A stretch of DNA of 64,000 bases from an uncultured Thermoguttaceae bacterium (GTDB lineage Bacteria > Planctomycetota > Planctomycetia > Pirellulales > Thermoguttaceae): assembly GCA_938042245.1 (NCBI GenBank), contig CALIRO010000062.1, forward strand, positions 1-64,000, read 5' to 3'. The position numbers and the translations under genes were made by a program. This document shows, in pieces, positions 55,488-64,000 of the stretch (within the stretch, counting starts at the first letter, position 1; each line of letters opens with the position of its first letter). The notes below the pieces were generated by a model. The model was not told the DNA's origin, did no database searches, and saw nothing but the letters and a program-made list of their open reading frames with translations.

Positions 55488-56756
55488 ATGGAACAAGCGT
55501 ATCTGATTGCTGCAGTTTGGTTTGGTTTGGCGCTGGCGGCAGCCATTTTGGCCCATCACTTTCGGCTGTCGATGGCGCTGGTGGAAATTTGTGTCGGCAT
55601 GGTGGCCGCTTTGGCGGCGGAAAAACTTTTCTACCCTGACGCCATCGGGGCCACCCATGAATGGCTTCGGTTTGTCGCTTCGGTCGGCGCGGTGCTTTTA
55701 ACGTTTTTGGCCGGGGCGGAATTGGATCCGGCCGCCATGCGGATGAAATTCAAAGAAGTCTTGGTGGTGGGACTGTTCGGATTTTTCGCACCGTTTTTCG
55801 GTTGTGCTCTGTTGGCTCGGTATGTGCTGGGCTGGGACCATTCGGCCAGTTGGTTGGCTGGGATCGCCCTTTCGACCACTTCAATGGCCGTGGTCTATGC
55901 GGTCATGCTAGAAACCGGTTTCAACAAAACGGAGTTTGGCAAAGGAATTTTGGGCGCCTGTTTTGTCAATGATCTGGGGACGGTGATTGCTCTGGGAGTG
56001 ATGTTTGCGCCGTTTACCTGGAAGACGGTTGTTTTTGTAGGGGTGAGTGTGTTGGTGATAGGAAGTTTACCCTTGTTGACGCCTCGGCTTATCAACTCCT
56101 ACGGCAACCGGACCGCCGCCATCCGAACGAAGTGGATTCTGCTGGTGCTTTTCGGGTTGGGGGCCTTGGCTCTTTGGAGCGGAAGCGAAGCGGTGCTGCC
56201 GGCTTATTTGGCCGGGATGGTGCTGGCCGAGACGATCGGACGAGATAACTTCTATGTGCGCCGCCTCCGGACTATGACCTTGGGGTTTTTGGCCCCATTC
56301 TACTTTATTCGGGCAGGGGCGTTGGCGTCGCTGCCGGCGATATGGTCCGCTCCGGCGGCCTTTTTGCTTCTGTTCGGGGGCAAAGCGGTAAGCAAAATCC
56401 TGGGGCTTGTGCCGGTGGTGGGCCTTTTCCGCTCCGACGCCAAGGAACGATGGTACTATACCCTGATGATGTCCACTGGACTAACCTTTGGAACGATCTC
56501 AGCCATGTATGGCTACCATCATGGCATCGTGGATCAGACGCAGTATTCCCTTTTGGTGGCGGCGGTGATTGCCAGTGCGGTGATTCCGACGATGATCGCC
56601 AACGCTCTGTTTCTGCCCCGGCATCTATTAAGCACGATTCCGCCCGAAGCTCTTCCCCCGGAGCAATGGGAAGCTCGCCCAGCGGTTCGGAAGGAACCCC
56701 GCTCTGGTCCGAAAAAATCTCCCCACCAGGATCCCACTTCCGTCGAACTGGCTTAG
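55488..56756 (+). CDS. Cation/proton antiporter under fluoride riboswitch control
   Basis: 422 residues from ATG 55488, 9 nt after GGAGG; the open frame reaches back through the terminator to 55332, which is not a credible start. About 12-13 membrane helices of the Na_H_Exchanger (CPA) type, with FLAGAELDPAAMRMKFKEVL, ALSTTSMAVVYAVMLETGFN and ACFVNDLGTVIALG carrying an Asn161-Asp162 ion-binding pair (the ND pair usual in electroneutral exchangers; electrogenic ones have DD). A hydrophilic, Lys/Pro-rich C-terminal tail has no regulatory nucleotide-binding domain. Antiporters of this class are found under crcB-type riboswitches, where they may offset fluoride toxicity by exporting protons or sodium; whether this one moves fluoride is unknown. 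Confidence 0.93.
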   Translation: MEQAYLIAAVWFGLALAAAILAHHFRLSMALVEICVGMVAALAAEKLFYPDAIGATHEWLRFVASVGAVLLTFLAGAELDPAAMRMKFKEVLVVGLFGFFAPFFGCALLARYVLGWDHSASWLAGIALSTTSMAVVYAVMLETGFNKTEFGKGILGACFVNDLGTVIALGVMFAPFTWKTVVFVGVSVLVIGSLPLLTPRLINSYGNRTAAIRTKWILLVLFGLGALALWSGSEAVLPAYLAGMVLAETIGRDNFYVRRLRTMTLGFLAPFYFIRAGALASLPAIWSAPAAFLLLFGGKAVSKILGLVPVVGLFRSDAKERWYYTLMMSTGLTFGTISAMYGYHHGIVDQTQYSLLVAAVIASAVIPTMIANALFLPRHLLSTIPPEALPPEQWEARPAVRKEPRSGPKKSPHQDPTSVELA

Positions 56757-57090
56757 AAACTTTCGAATGGCGAACTGCTAGTAAGTAATTTTTCTTTCGG
56801 GGGTTGCTACCCAACCTTCTTCTCGGAGAGAGGTATTTTGGTGAAATCAGGGGAAGTTCCTGAAGGGGCCAGAAAGATTTTATCTAGAGCTCCGGGGAGG
56901 TTGCTGGCCCCAGGGATTGAATCTTTAAGGTTTCTTCACAAAAATAAAACGTGTCTTTTCTCTTCCCAGAACATTTCCCCAAACAGGAGGTACGGTTCTA
57001 ATTGGGTTTGTGATCGTGTTTTCTTTCCCGAATTCCTTTGGTTCTCGATAAATTCGATTACTGCCCATTTTTTAAGGAGTCTCCCCGACG
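56757..57090. other. Non-coding gap
   Basis: About 335 bp. Contains the ribosome-binding site GGAG of apgM. No terminator with a T-tract was found after the antiporter gene, and no RNA recognised. Confidence 0.5.
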
Positions 57091-58353
57091 ATGGACCTTC
57101 ATGCCCTGGTAAAAGAGCTTCACAAGAAGAATGATTCCAAGATAGTGCTTTTGGTGGCCGATGGGCTGGGCGGGTTGCCCCCACGGCCTTTGACGCCGGA
57201 AGAACAGATAAAGCGCTTTGGCGCAGTTAATGCCTTCTTTCCCGAGTGGAACAAGACGGAGCTGGAGACGGCCCAGACGCCCAACCTGGATGCCCTGGCT
57301 CGCCGGGGCACCTCCGGTCTGATGACCATGATCAAACCGGGCATTACGCCCGGCAGTGGTCCGGGGCATTTGGCGATGTTCGGCTATGATCCGCTTCGGT
57401 ATCAAATTGGCCGAGGTGCTTTGGAGGCCACTGGGGTTGGATTTGCTCTGGGGCCAAAGGATGTAGCGGTTCGGTGCAATTTCTGTACCTTGGACGCCCA
57501 GGGCCGGATCACCGATCGGCGAGCGGGCCGGATTTCTACCGAACAAAGCGCCCCGTTGGCCATTCGGCTTCGGCAGATCCAAATCCCTGGGGTGGAAGTG
57601 TTTGTTGAGCCGGTCAAGGAGCACCGGTTTGTGGTGGTCTTTCGGGGCGAGGGGCTGGGCGATCAGGTAACGGATACGGATCCGCAGGCCACCGGGGTGC
57701 CGCCGTTGGACCCGGTGGGGGCGGACCCAGCTAGCCAGCGCACGGCGGAGGCGGCTAAGGAGTTCATTCGCCAGGCCCGCCAATTGTTGGCCGACCAGCC
57801 TCATGCCAATGGGTTGACGATGCGCGGCTTTGCCAGGCGGCCGGACATGCCCACCTATGAGGAAGTCTATGGGCTTCGGGCGGCGGCGATTGCCGTCTAT
57901 CCAATGTACAAGGGGCTGGCCCAATTGGTCGGCATGAAGGTGGTCGGTTCGCCCAGCAATTTGAAGGAAGAGATCGATCTGCTGGAGCAGGTCTGGCAGG
58001 ATTTTGACTTCTTTTTTGTCCATTTCAAATATACCGATAGCCGGGGCGAAGACGGCGACTTCGAGGCCAAGGTCCGCATGATCGAGGAGTTAGATTCGGT
58101 CATCCCCCGGGTGGTGGCCCTGAACCCGACGGTGCTGGCGGTTACCGGCGACCACAGCACGCCGTCCCGACTGGCCAGCCATAGTTGGCATCCGGTGCCG
58201 GTAGTGATTGTGGCCGATTCGTGTCGTCCGGACGGTTGCCAGGAGTTTAGCGAATCGGCAGCTTGTCGGGGCGGCCTGGGGCATTTCGAGGCCATGTATC
58301 TGATGCCGCTGCTATTGGCCCATGCAGGCCGACTGGAAAAATTCGGCGCCTAG
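57091..58353 (+). CDS. apgM: 2,3-bisphosphoglycerate-independent phosphoglycerate mutase, archaeal type
   Basis: 420 residues; the ATG follows GGAG. ApgM interconverts 3- and 2-phosphoglycerate without a bisphosphoglycerate cofactor, using the alkaline-phosphatase-like fold. Landmarks: VLLVADGLGGLP with the metal-binding Asp, TPNLDALARRG, PGSGPGHLAMFGYDP, and near the C-terminus VHFKYTDSRGEDGDFEAKVRM and LAVTGDHSTPSRLASHSWHP with the metal-binding Asp and His residues. Length matches ApgM, shorter than the bacterial GpmI form. It may be the main glycolytic mutase of this organism. Confidence 0.95.
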   Translation: MDLHALVKELHKKNDSKIVLLVADGLGGLPPRPLTPEEQIKRFGAVNAFFPEWNKTELETAQTPNLDALARRGTSGLMTMIKPGITPGSGPGHLAMFGYDPLRYQIGRGALEATGVGFALGPKDVAVRCNFCTLDAQGRITDRRAGRISTEQSAPLAIRLRQIQIPGVEVFVEPVKEHRFVVVFRGEGLGDQVTDTDPQATGVPPLDPVGADPASQRTAEAAKEFIRQARQLLADQPHANGLTMRGFARRPDMPTYEEVYGLRAAAIAVYPMYKGLAQLVGMKVVGSPSNLKEEIDLLEQVWQDFDFFFVHFKYTDSRGEDGDFEAKVRMIEELDSVIPRVVALNPTVLAVTGDHSTPSRLASHSWHPVPVVIVADSCRPDGCQEFSESAACRGGLGHFEAMYLMPLLLAHAGRLEKFGA

Positions 58354-58584
58354 CCAGCGGCACCCTGCTGTCCGCCTTAGTTGCCCGGAACGGAAGGCCA
58401 CTAGGACTGTAAACGTCTAGTTCACATTGGCCGGATGGGGGAATCCTCCGCTCCTATTTTGCGGGCTACAGGCCTACGCTTCTAGACGGTTCTTGCATCT
58501 TTTGCCGTCCCAGATCAAAATGGCAATTAGCAGGTCTTTGGGGACTCTGGGCAGCCACCGGAACAGACTGGGAAGGCGGCAGCC

Positions 58585-59322
58585 ATGCTACAAAGGCAGT
58601 TTTCGTATCGGTATTTGGTAGGGTTTCTGATTGTTTGGGTAGTATTATTTGCGATTTGGCGGTGGTATCAGGCGCCTCGGGAAGCCCAGGCTCGATTGGC
58701 CTCCATACGCCACGTGTTGGCGGTGGTAACCGAGTATGTGCGGCAGCACCAGGGGGTATGGCCTCGGGGTTGGGAGGAGATAGAAAAGACGCCGGTGCCG
58801 CCGGATGCACCCCCCCGCCAAGGTGCCTGGCCGGAGGTGCGGGCCCATGTCAAAGTCGATTTCGGCGCCGATCCCCGAAAACTCCTCCAAGCCGGGCCGG
58901 ATCAGTTTCAGGCCATCTCCCCGAAAGGCCGCTGCAGCGGGGATTACCGAGAAGATGTCCAGCGGCTTTTGGAGGCAATTCGGCAAGCTCTGCCGGCAGA
59001 GGCTACTGCAGAAAAGCCCCTAGCCTCGGGAGCCGGCGCCGGTCCCACCAAACCCACCCCCGGCCCCAGTTCCGAAGCCACTAAGCTTCTCCCCACCCCT
59101 AAAGAGCCGCCTTCGACGCTTGCCTCAGGGAGCAAAGAATCCATTTCCGAAAAACCCTCCCTGCCTGGAAAATTGCCGGGACTTCCGAAGGAGATAGGGG
59201 AACAACCTCCGGCTGAAAAAGCCACGCCAGCACCAATCGACAAACAACCACCTTCTCCGAAAGAAAAGACCGAACCGTCCTCTAAACAGCCTCCCCGCAT
59301 CGTCCTGCCCGGCTTGGATTAA
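58585..59322 (+). CDS. Hypothetical anchored protein with Pro/Lys-rich tail
   Basis: 245 residues; GAAGGCGG before the ATG. A single N-terminal membrane helix (about 11-26, LVGFLIVWVVLFAIWRW), then about 110 residues of charged sequence (RLASIRHVLAVVTEYVRQ, GVWPRGWEEIEKT), then a long Pro/Ala/Lys/Ser-rich tail from about 140. No motif recognised. It could be a fragment of an assembly or type IV pilin-like leader protein, but that is not supported. Not clearly linked to neighbours. Confidence 0.65.
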   Translation: MLQRQFSYRYLVGFLIVWVVLFAIWRWYQAPREAQARLASIRHVLAVVTEYVRQHQGVWPRGWEEIEKTPVPPDAPPRQGAWPEVRAHVKVDFGADPRKLLQAGPDQFQAISPKGRCSGDYREDVQRLLEAIRQALPAEATAEKPLASGAGAGPTKPTPGPSSEATKLLPTPKEPPSTLASGSKESISEKPSLPGKLPGLPKEIGEQPPAEKATPAPIDKQPPSPKEKTEPSSKQPPRIVLPGLD

Positions 59323-59477
59323 CAGGACAACGGAACCAGACGACCAGAAAAGTACCTGGAAATTTGTCAATATGATCCTACCCGGATTGGACGACCGGGA
59401 CAGAGGATAAGGCCAGCTTTTGCCTTCCGGATGTCGCCTTCAGCTTCTTTTGTCTTACCTTCTATTTCTTCCTGTTT

Positions 59478-60599
59478 TTATCTGTTCCTAGGTGGTTTTC
59501 GGCGGAAGGGGCGTTGGAGGGCGGCCACACAGATTTCTTGTCGATTGTAGTACAGTTGGCGGGCTTGGGTCTGGTTATATCCCCAGGAGCGAATTCTGCG
59601 GAGCCAATCGGGGATCCGTTCGGCCAACTGCCACTTGGTGAGCTTGAGCGTCAGGATCATGCCGCGGATGTTGATTTCCGGATGGGTAACAATATTTTCG
59701 ACGGCGGTCAGGGTGTAATTGGGGGCCACATTCATGTCCGAGAAGAGCCAGCGCACCTTTCGCAGAGCGCGGCGGGGGGTTTGGGTGCTTCGGCGTCGCA
59801 GATGGGTAAATCGCGGGTGCTGAAGCACGGTAGGATGCATTTCTGCCGGGTCGATGCCCAGAACATACATACCCCGGTCCAGGAGGGCCTGCGTGCTGCC
59901 GCCCGGGGCACTGCCCAGCTCCGCACAGCGGGCGCCTGGCGGTATCGGCAAACCGGACCATCGAAGCGCTTCTTCCATCTTCAGCCAGGCACGGGAAACG
60001 GCATGTTCGGGCAGTTCGAGCGGGAAGACGCCGCCGGGATACCGGCTAGCAGGCCCCCGGGCTCGGTGGTAGCCCAGATACCATTGGTCCTGTTCGATCA
60101 CAATGCAATCCAGCACCAGGTCGCCGAAGGCGGCCGGTTCGGTAGGGTCAAAGGCGGCCAGTCCCACCGGCGGCAACCGAGGGCAGGCTTGTTGCAGCGC
60201 TTGCCGGGCTTGCTGCGCCAACGGCGTTTGCCAGGGCAGGGGGGCATCGTCCGGCCGAGACTCTCGCAGTTCCGTTTCCCGCTGCCAGACATGCACCCGA
60301 TGGAACGGGAGATTCTGTGCTAATGTCCACCATTTTTGGGCAAGCTCTTCCGGGCTTTTGCCATGCACGCTGCCGTAAGAAAAGCCGCTGGCCAGAGCAA
60401 AAATGAGCGATTTGCCCCACCCCCAGCCCCGTTCAGGTGCCCAGTCCGCCGGCGCTTTGAAGGTAACAAAGCCGGGTCGGCGAAAAGCGGGCCTCCAACC
60501 CGGACCGCACCGACCCATCTCCTCCACCAACGCCTGCTCCGCTCCCACCTGACAAGTGGCAAACACAAACCCAGGCCAAGCCGCCCCAGTTCCCTCCAT
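59478..60599 (-). CDS. RlmM-like 23S rRNA 2'-O-ribose methyltransferase
   Basis: 373 residues; the ATG follows GGGAGAGG. The C-terminal half is an FtsJ/RrmJ-type Rossmann fold with CAELGSAPGGSTQALLDRG (SAM-binding), an LFSDMNVAPN acidic site and TLKLTKW, consistent with the Lys-Asp-Lys-Glu catalytic set of 2'-O-methyltransferases. The N-terminal half is a THUMP-like region (FVFATCQVGAEQALVEEMG). RlmM targets C2498 of 23S rRNA in E. coli; orthology here is inferred from domain order. It is on the minus strand, 96 bp after the anchored FmdE-like gene, so the two may form one transcript. Confidence 0.82.
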   Translation of the reverse strand: MEGTGAAWPGFVFATCQVGAEQALVEEMGRCGPGWRPAFRRPGFVTFKAPADWAPERGWGWGKSLIFALASGFSYGSVHGKSPEELAQKWWTLAQNLPFHRVHVWQRETELRESRPDDAPLPWQTPLAQQARQALQQACPRLPPVGLAAFDPTEPAAFGDLVLDCIVIEQDQWYLGYHRARGPASRYPGGVFPLELPEHAVSRAWLKMEEALRWSGLPIPPGARCAELGSAPGGSTQALLDRGMYVLGIDPAEMHPTVLQHPRFTHLRRRSTQTPRRALRKVRWLFSDMNVAPNYTLTAVENIVTHPEINIRGMILTLKLTKWQLAERIPDWLRRIRSWGYNQTQARQLYYNRQEICVAALQRPFRRKPPRNR

Positions 60600-60695
60600 T
60601 ACCTCTCCCTACTACCCGACAAGTCAATCCCCTTTCTCCGGCGAGCCAACAGCCGGGAATTCAAACGGCCCACCCTATCTCCTCCTGCTAACAAA

Positions 60696-61358
60696 TCACT
60701 CCAGTTTCTCTCCAGCAGCAAGAATGGTAACGGTCAAGATCTTCGCCTCAGGCAGGACAGCAATTTGCCGGGCCGCCGCCTCCACCGGATCCTGTTGGTC
60801 CTGCTTGGACTCGGCGCCGGATAGGCCATGAGCATGGTCATGGTGGTGCGTTTCCTCAGGGCCGGCGGCGCCGGAGGGCTGGGATTTGGTTTTCGCTGCC
60901 GTAAGCAACTCCCAAAAGGATGGGGTGGGACGCACTTCGGCGGTCTGTCCAGTACGGGTGTTTTTGACCCAAACGACCAATTCTTCTGCGGGTTCCCAGT
61001 GGATGTTGCGTTTGCCGAGCGTGGCGCCGGTTGCCACTTGGAGGCCGTCCAAGAAACAGGCCCTCGGCGGGCGCTGCAACGGTCCTTGGCAGCGCACCTC
61101 TAGGTCGAAGTAGCCTTCGGCGCCGACCGCACGCCGTCCTGCCGCCCCAAACCGAATACCGGAGACCGCCCACGGACCCAAATGCCCGTGAAATTGCACC
61201 GCCTGCGCCAACCAGGGGGGATCGGTAGGTTTGGGTTGATAATGCGGCTTGGGGAGATCGACCTTCACCTCCTGGGTCTCCATCAGGGATAAAAGAAAAA
61301 TGCCCTGCAGCCCCAAGACAGGAACTGCTAGTACCCATAGTAATATTTTTTTCACCAT
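60696..61358 (-). CDS. Membrane-anchored FmdE-like protein
   Basis: 220 residues; GGAAGG before the ATG. One N-terminal helix (about 4-24, ILLWVLAVPVLGLQGIFLL), then an FmdE-like domain: HGHLGP (57-62) with the conserved histidines, RACFLDGLQVATGATLGKRN with Cys101, Asp104 and the glycine loop at about 111-118. FmdE is a subunit of formylmethanofuran dehydrogenase, and lone FmdE-domain proteins bind metal through these His/Cys residues. The C-terminal zinc ribbon of many FmdE proteins is absent. A Gly-rich tail carries HHHDHAH at 171-177, a possible metal-binding patch. An anchored, solitary FmdE is unusual; a role in metal handling or C1 metabolism is possible. Confidence 0.78.
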   Translation of the reverse strand: MVKKILLWVLAVPVLGLQGIFLLSLMETQEVKVDLPKPHYQPKPTDPPWLAQAVQFHGHLGPWAVSGIRFGAAGRRAVGAEGYFDLEVRCQGPLQRPPRACFLDGLQVATGATLGKRNIHWEPAEELVVWVKNTRTGQTAEVRPTPSFWELLTAAKTKSQPSGAAGPEETHHHDHAHGLSGAESKQDQQDPVEAAARQIAVLPEAKILTVTILAAGEKLE

Positions 61359-61588
61359 CTTGATGGCCTTCCGCTCATCACCTTCAGGACCAAACTCCTG
61401 TCACCGACCCGGCACAATCGAACAACCTCTAACAAAACCACATGCCTAGTGGCATACCTTAGGAAACGGGGTAGCTAAATCTTTTGAGGGTTCTTTTTTT
61501 GTTGGAGCCTCTGGATCTATCGTAGCCACCCCATCTCTTGTAGCCCCAGCACGGCGGAATAGCCCCTGGAGGCTGCAGGGGGGCAGAT

Positions 61589-63715
61589 TCAGTGCACGCG
61601 TTGGCCTGGTTTGGCGCCGGGGTCCGGGGCCAATAAATAAATTTCTCCATCCCCGGGACCGGCGGCCAGGATCATCCCTTCACTGGTACCAAAGGCCATC
61701 TTTCGCGGGGCCAGGTTGGCTACCAGAATGACCAATCGACCGACCAGATCTTCCGGTTTGTAAACGCCTTTGATGCCGGCAAAGACGGTCCGTCGATTCT
61801 GGCCGCCCAGGCTCAATGTAAGCCGAAGCAGTTTCTTGGCCTTCGGCACATCCTCGGCCTGGATAATTCGGGCCACTCGGAGGTCGATCTTCTGAAAATC
61901 TTCGATGGTGCATGGGGGGGCGAGCGGCTCGGCCTGGAACGGCGTTTCCTCGTCTTGCCAGTCCGAGGAGGCCGATGGAGAGGCCGTCGATTGGGCAACC
62001 GAGCCTGCTGTTTCTGCTGCCGTCGGTTTGGCTGCCGGAACCACCCTGCTTTGTGCCGACGGGGCCGAGAGTTCTTCCGGTTGTCGGCTCTCTTCGATCA
62101 TGGCGGAGATGGCCTGCCGATCCACCCGCTTGATCATATGTTCAAATGGCCGAACCGGCGTCCCTAAAAGCGGCTTCTGCGAATCGTCCCAATGGCGGAT
62201 CGGCACATGCAGCAGTTGCCCAGTTTGCTCTGCCAACCGTGGCAGCACCGGCGCCAAATAGACGATGATTTGCCGAAACAGATTCAATGCCACCGTACAG
62301 ACGTTTTGGAGTTGTTCGGCCTGCTCAGGGTCTTTGGCCAATTTCCAGGGTTCTTGACGTTCGACGTATTGATTGGCCCGGTCGGCGGCGGCCAGGATTA
62401 GCCGAATCGCACGGTTAAAGTCACACGCCTCGTAGGCCTCGGCAATTTGCTGGCCCTCGGCGGCGGCTTGGGCAAACAGCCCGCCGTCGTCCGGCCAAGA
62501 AGAAGCCAAACCGGTAGAAACTACAAAACGGGCCGTCCGACTCGCTAGGTTGACGATCTTGCCCACCAGATCCCCGTCGGCCTTCTCGGCCATGTCGTCA
62601 AACTGTAGATCCAGGTCATCCACCCGGGGCGTCAGTTTCGAGGCGTAGTAATAGCGAAGATACGCCGGATCCAGATATTTCAAATACGTCGAAGCCAGGA
62701 TAAAGGTCCCCTTAGACTTCGACATTTTTTCACCATTCACCGTCAAAAACCCATGAATCTGAATCCGCCGAGGCAATTGATACCGGGATACCCGAAGCAT
62801 CGCCGGCCAAAACAGGGTGTGAAAATAGGTAATGTCTTTGCCAATAAAGTGCCAAATCTGCGTCTCCGGATTGGCCCACCAGGCGTCAAAATCTTCGCCT
62901 TCCCTTTTACACCATTGCCAGGTCGAGGCCATATAACCGATCGGCGCATCAAACCACACATACCAATAGTTGCCGGGCGAGTCGGGAATCTCAAATCCAA
63001 AATACGGCGCCGGCCGAGACACATCCCACGGGCGCAGCGGCTGCCCCAAGAAATGCCCCCGCAGATAATTGGCAATTTCCGGCTGCAAGTGGTCCCCGCT
63101 TTGGGTCCATTCTTCTAAAAAGGCATGTTGTTTTTCCACATCCACAAAAAGATGTACAGCAGACCGGACCTCTGGCCGAGCCCCAGACAAAGTGCTCCGC
63201 GGATCAATCAGGTCGATCGGGTCATAATGATGCCCGCACCGATCGCAACTGTCGCCGTATTGATTCGGGGCATGACAGTTGGGGCAAGTGCCTTGGACGA
63301 ACCGGTCGGCCAGGAAGGTACCTACCTCCGGGTCGTACAATTGCCGCACTTCTTGTTGGTAGATCATCCCAGCGGCGCGCAGGGCTTGCCAAATTTCCCA
63401 GCAAAGTTGGCGATTTTCCTCGCAGTGGGTGCTCCCGTAGTGATCGAAGGCAATTTGGAAGCCGGCAAAGTCCCGGGTATGGGCCTGATGCATGCGCTGC
63501 AGGAGTTCTTCTTCCCGGATACCTTCTTGGCGGGCGCGGATCATGATGGCCGTGCCGTGCGTGTCATCAGCACAAATGTATATACACCGCCGTCCTCGCA
63601 ACTTCTGAAACCGCACCCAAATATCCGTCTGGATATACTCGACCAAATGCCCCAAATGAATATGCCCGTTGGCATACGGTAGGGCGCTAGTAACCAACAG
63701 TTGCGCCTGGCTCAT
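61589..63715 (-). CDS. metG: Methionyl-tRNA synthetase with C-terminal tRNA-binding domain
   Basis: 708 residues; GCAGGA before the ATG. Class I features: HIHLGH (18-23), the four-cysteine zinc knuckle ([18 protein letters not shown]) and EKMSKSKG in the KMSKS position. A Pro/Ser/Ala-rich linker (about 550-600) leads to a C-terminal OB-fold tRNA-binding domain ([47 protein letters not shown]), the Trbp111-like dimerising domain. It attaches Met to initiator and elongator tRNA. It ends 230 bp from the FmdE-like gene start, both minus strand. Confidence 0.98.
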   Translation of the reverse strand: MSQAQLLVTSALPYANGHIHLGHLVEYIQTDIWVRFQKLRGRRCIYICADDTHGTAIMIRARQEGIREEELLQRMHQAHTRDFAGFQIAFDHYGSTHCEENRQLCWEIWQALRAAGMIYQQEVRQLYDPEVGTFLADRFVQGTCPNCHAPNQYGDSCDRCGHHYDPIDLIDPRSTLSGARPEVRSAVHLFVDVEKQHAFLEEWTQSGDHLQPEIANYLRGHFLGQPLRPWDVSRPAPYFGFEIPDSPGNYWYVWFDAPIGYMASTWQWCKREGEDFDAWWANPETQIWHFIGKDITYFHTLFWPAMLRVSRYQLPRRIQIHGFLTVNGEKMSKSKGTFILASTYLKYLDPAYLRYYYASKLTPRVDDLDLQFDDMAEKADGDLVGKIVNLASRTARFVVSTGLASSWPDDGGLFAQAAAEGQQIAEAYEACDFNRAIRLILAAADRANQYVERQEPWKLAKDPEQAEQLQNVCTVALNLFRQIIVYLAPVLPRLAEQTGQLLHVPIRHWDDSQKPLLGTPVRPFEHMIKRVDRQAISAMIEESRQPEELSAPSAQSRVVPAAKPTAAETAGSVAQSTASPSASSDWQDEETPFQAEPLAPPCTIEDFQKIDLRVARIIQAEDVPKAKKLLRLTLSLGGQNRRTVFAGIKGVYKPEDLVGRLVILVANLAPRKMAFGTSEGMILAAGPGDGEIYLLAPDPGAKPGQRVH

Positions 63716-64000
63716 TCCTGCAGTTCCTTGCCTAAAAATCGGGTATCTTTTCCGCTCAATGAGTTATCAATTCACCCCCCAAAGTGGGAATCCCGTTGGG
63801 CATCCCTGACCTTTCTGTTTTCCAAATGACCGGACACACGGGGTTTGCCGATGCTACACACCAATTACGTCCCAAAGCGCTGCCTCACACACTACCCAGT
63901 TCGTTTAGCTGAGTTGGCACCCAGAAATCCCACTGGAAAGGGAACGTTTTCCCCAAAGTTTTTAATTATACCTTATCCCCTTTCTTGGAAAGAACCCGGG
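63716..64000. other. Region upstream of metG
   Basis: 285 bp to the window end. It should hold the metG promoter; no clear consensus pair was found beyond a weak TTGATA. No T-box or other leader motif recognised. Confidence 0.5.

Noticed and set aside
1-64000. CRISPR array, prophage or insertion sequence
   Set aside because: No regularly spaced identical repeats with unique spacers, no integrase or transposase and no terminal repeats were seen in the window.

Overview
The window looks like a chromosomal segment of a planctomycete, probably a Pirellulales-type and possibly thermophilic lineage. This is inferred from gene content: FHA and WD40 eukaryote-like Ser/Thr kinases, a Nuc_H_symport transporter carrying an EF-hand, a MoeA fused to a binding-protein domain, a DUF11 repeat protein, an FmdE-like protein, lipid A genes and many long non-coding gaps. 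A tmRNA is present. No rRNA, tRNA, CRISPR array, prophage or insertion sequence was recognised. Gene density is low for a bacterium, and most genes are single units or pairs.

Layout. 1-6.1 kb: a 23-25 bp tandem repeat, a frame-shifted FHA/kinase gene with a WD40 remnant, an anchored hypothetical protein and an FHA-ABC transporter. 6.3-7.0 kb: short repeats and the tmRNA gene (minus strand). 7.6-10.1 kb: a LeuB-type dehydrogenase facing a phosphopantetheinyl transferase/nitroreductase pair. 10.5-14.2 kb: EF-hand transporter and a second Ser/Thr kinase. 14.4-22.9 kb: SDR protein, MoeA-PBP fusion, di-haem peroxidase lipoprotein, TPR lipoprotein, RidA protein and a Tat-type FucI-fold protein. 23.4-24.1 kb: an MNT/HEPN toxin-antitoxin pair in which one extra G disrupts the HEPN gene. 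24.5-26.7 kb: lpxD-lpxI. 27.5-31.9 kb: two glycosyltransferases and a membrane GTPase. 32.7-43.8 kb: DUF11 protein, zinc-ribbon membrane protein, ruvX, leuS, and GT87-like and GT2 glycosyltransferases. 44.2-49.4 kb: ADP-forming acyl-CoA synthetase/GNAT fusion, a DksA-like gene overlapping lspA, and an inositol-monophosphatase-family gene. 51-54.7 kb: a LysM protein with a degenerate L,D-transpeptidase domain, efp and an N-carbamoylputrescine amidase. 55.2-56.8 kb: promoter, fluoride riboswitch, terminator and cation/proton antiporter. 57.1-63.7 kb: apgM, a hypothetical, an RlmM-like methyltransferase, an FmdE-like anchored protein and metG.

How the genes work together. Envelope functions recur (lipid A, lipoprotein processing, glycosyltransferases, LysM, DUF11). 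Translation is the second theme (leuS, metG, efp, rlmM-like, tmRNA). The clearest complete regulatory unit is the fluoride-riboswitch antiporter cassette, where promoter, aptamer, intrinsic terminator, ribosome-binding site and gene can all be read. Several reading-frame disruptions (kinase, WD40, HEPN, possibly the MFS tail) could be real decay or assembly error.
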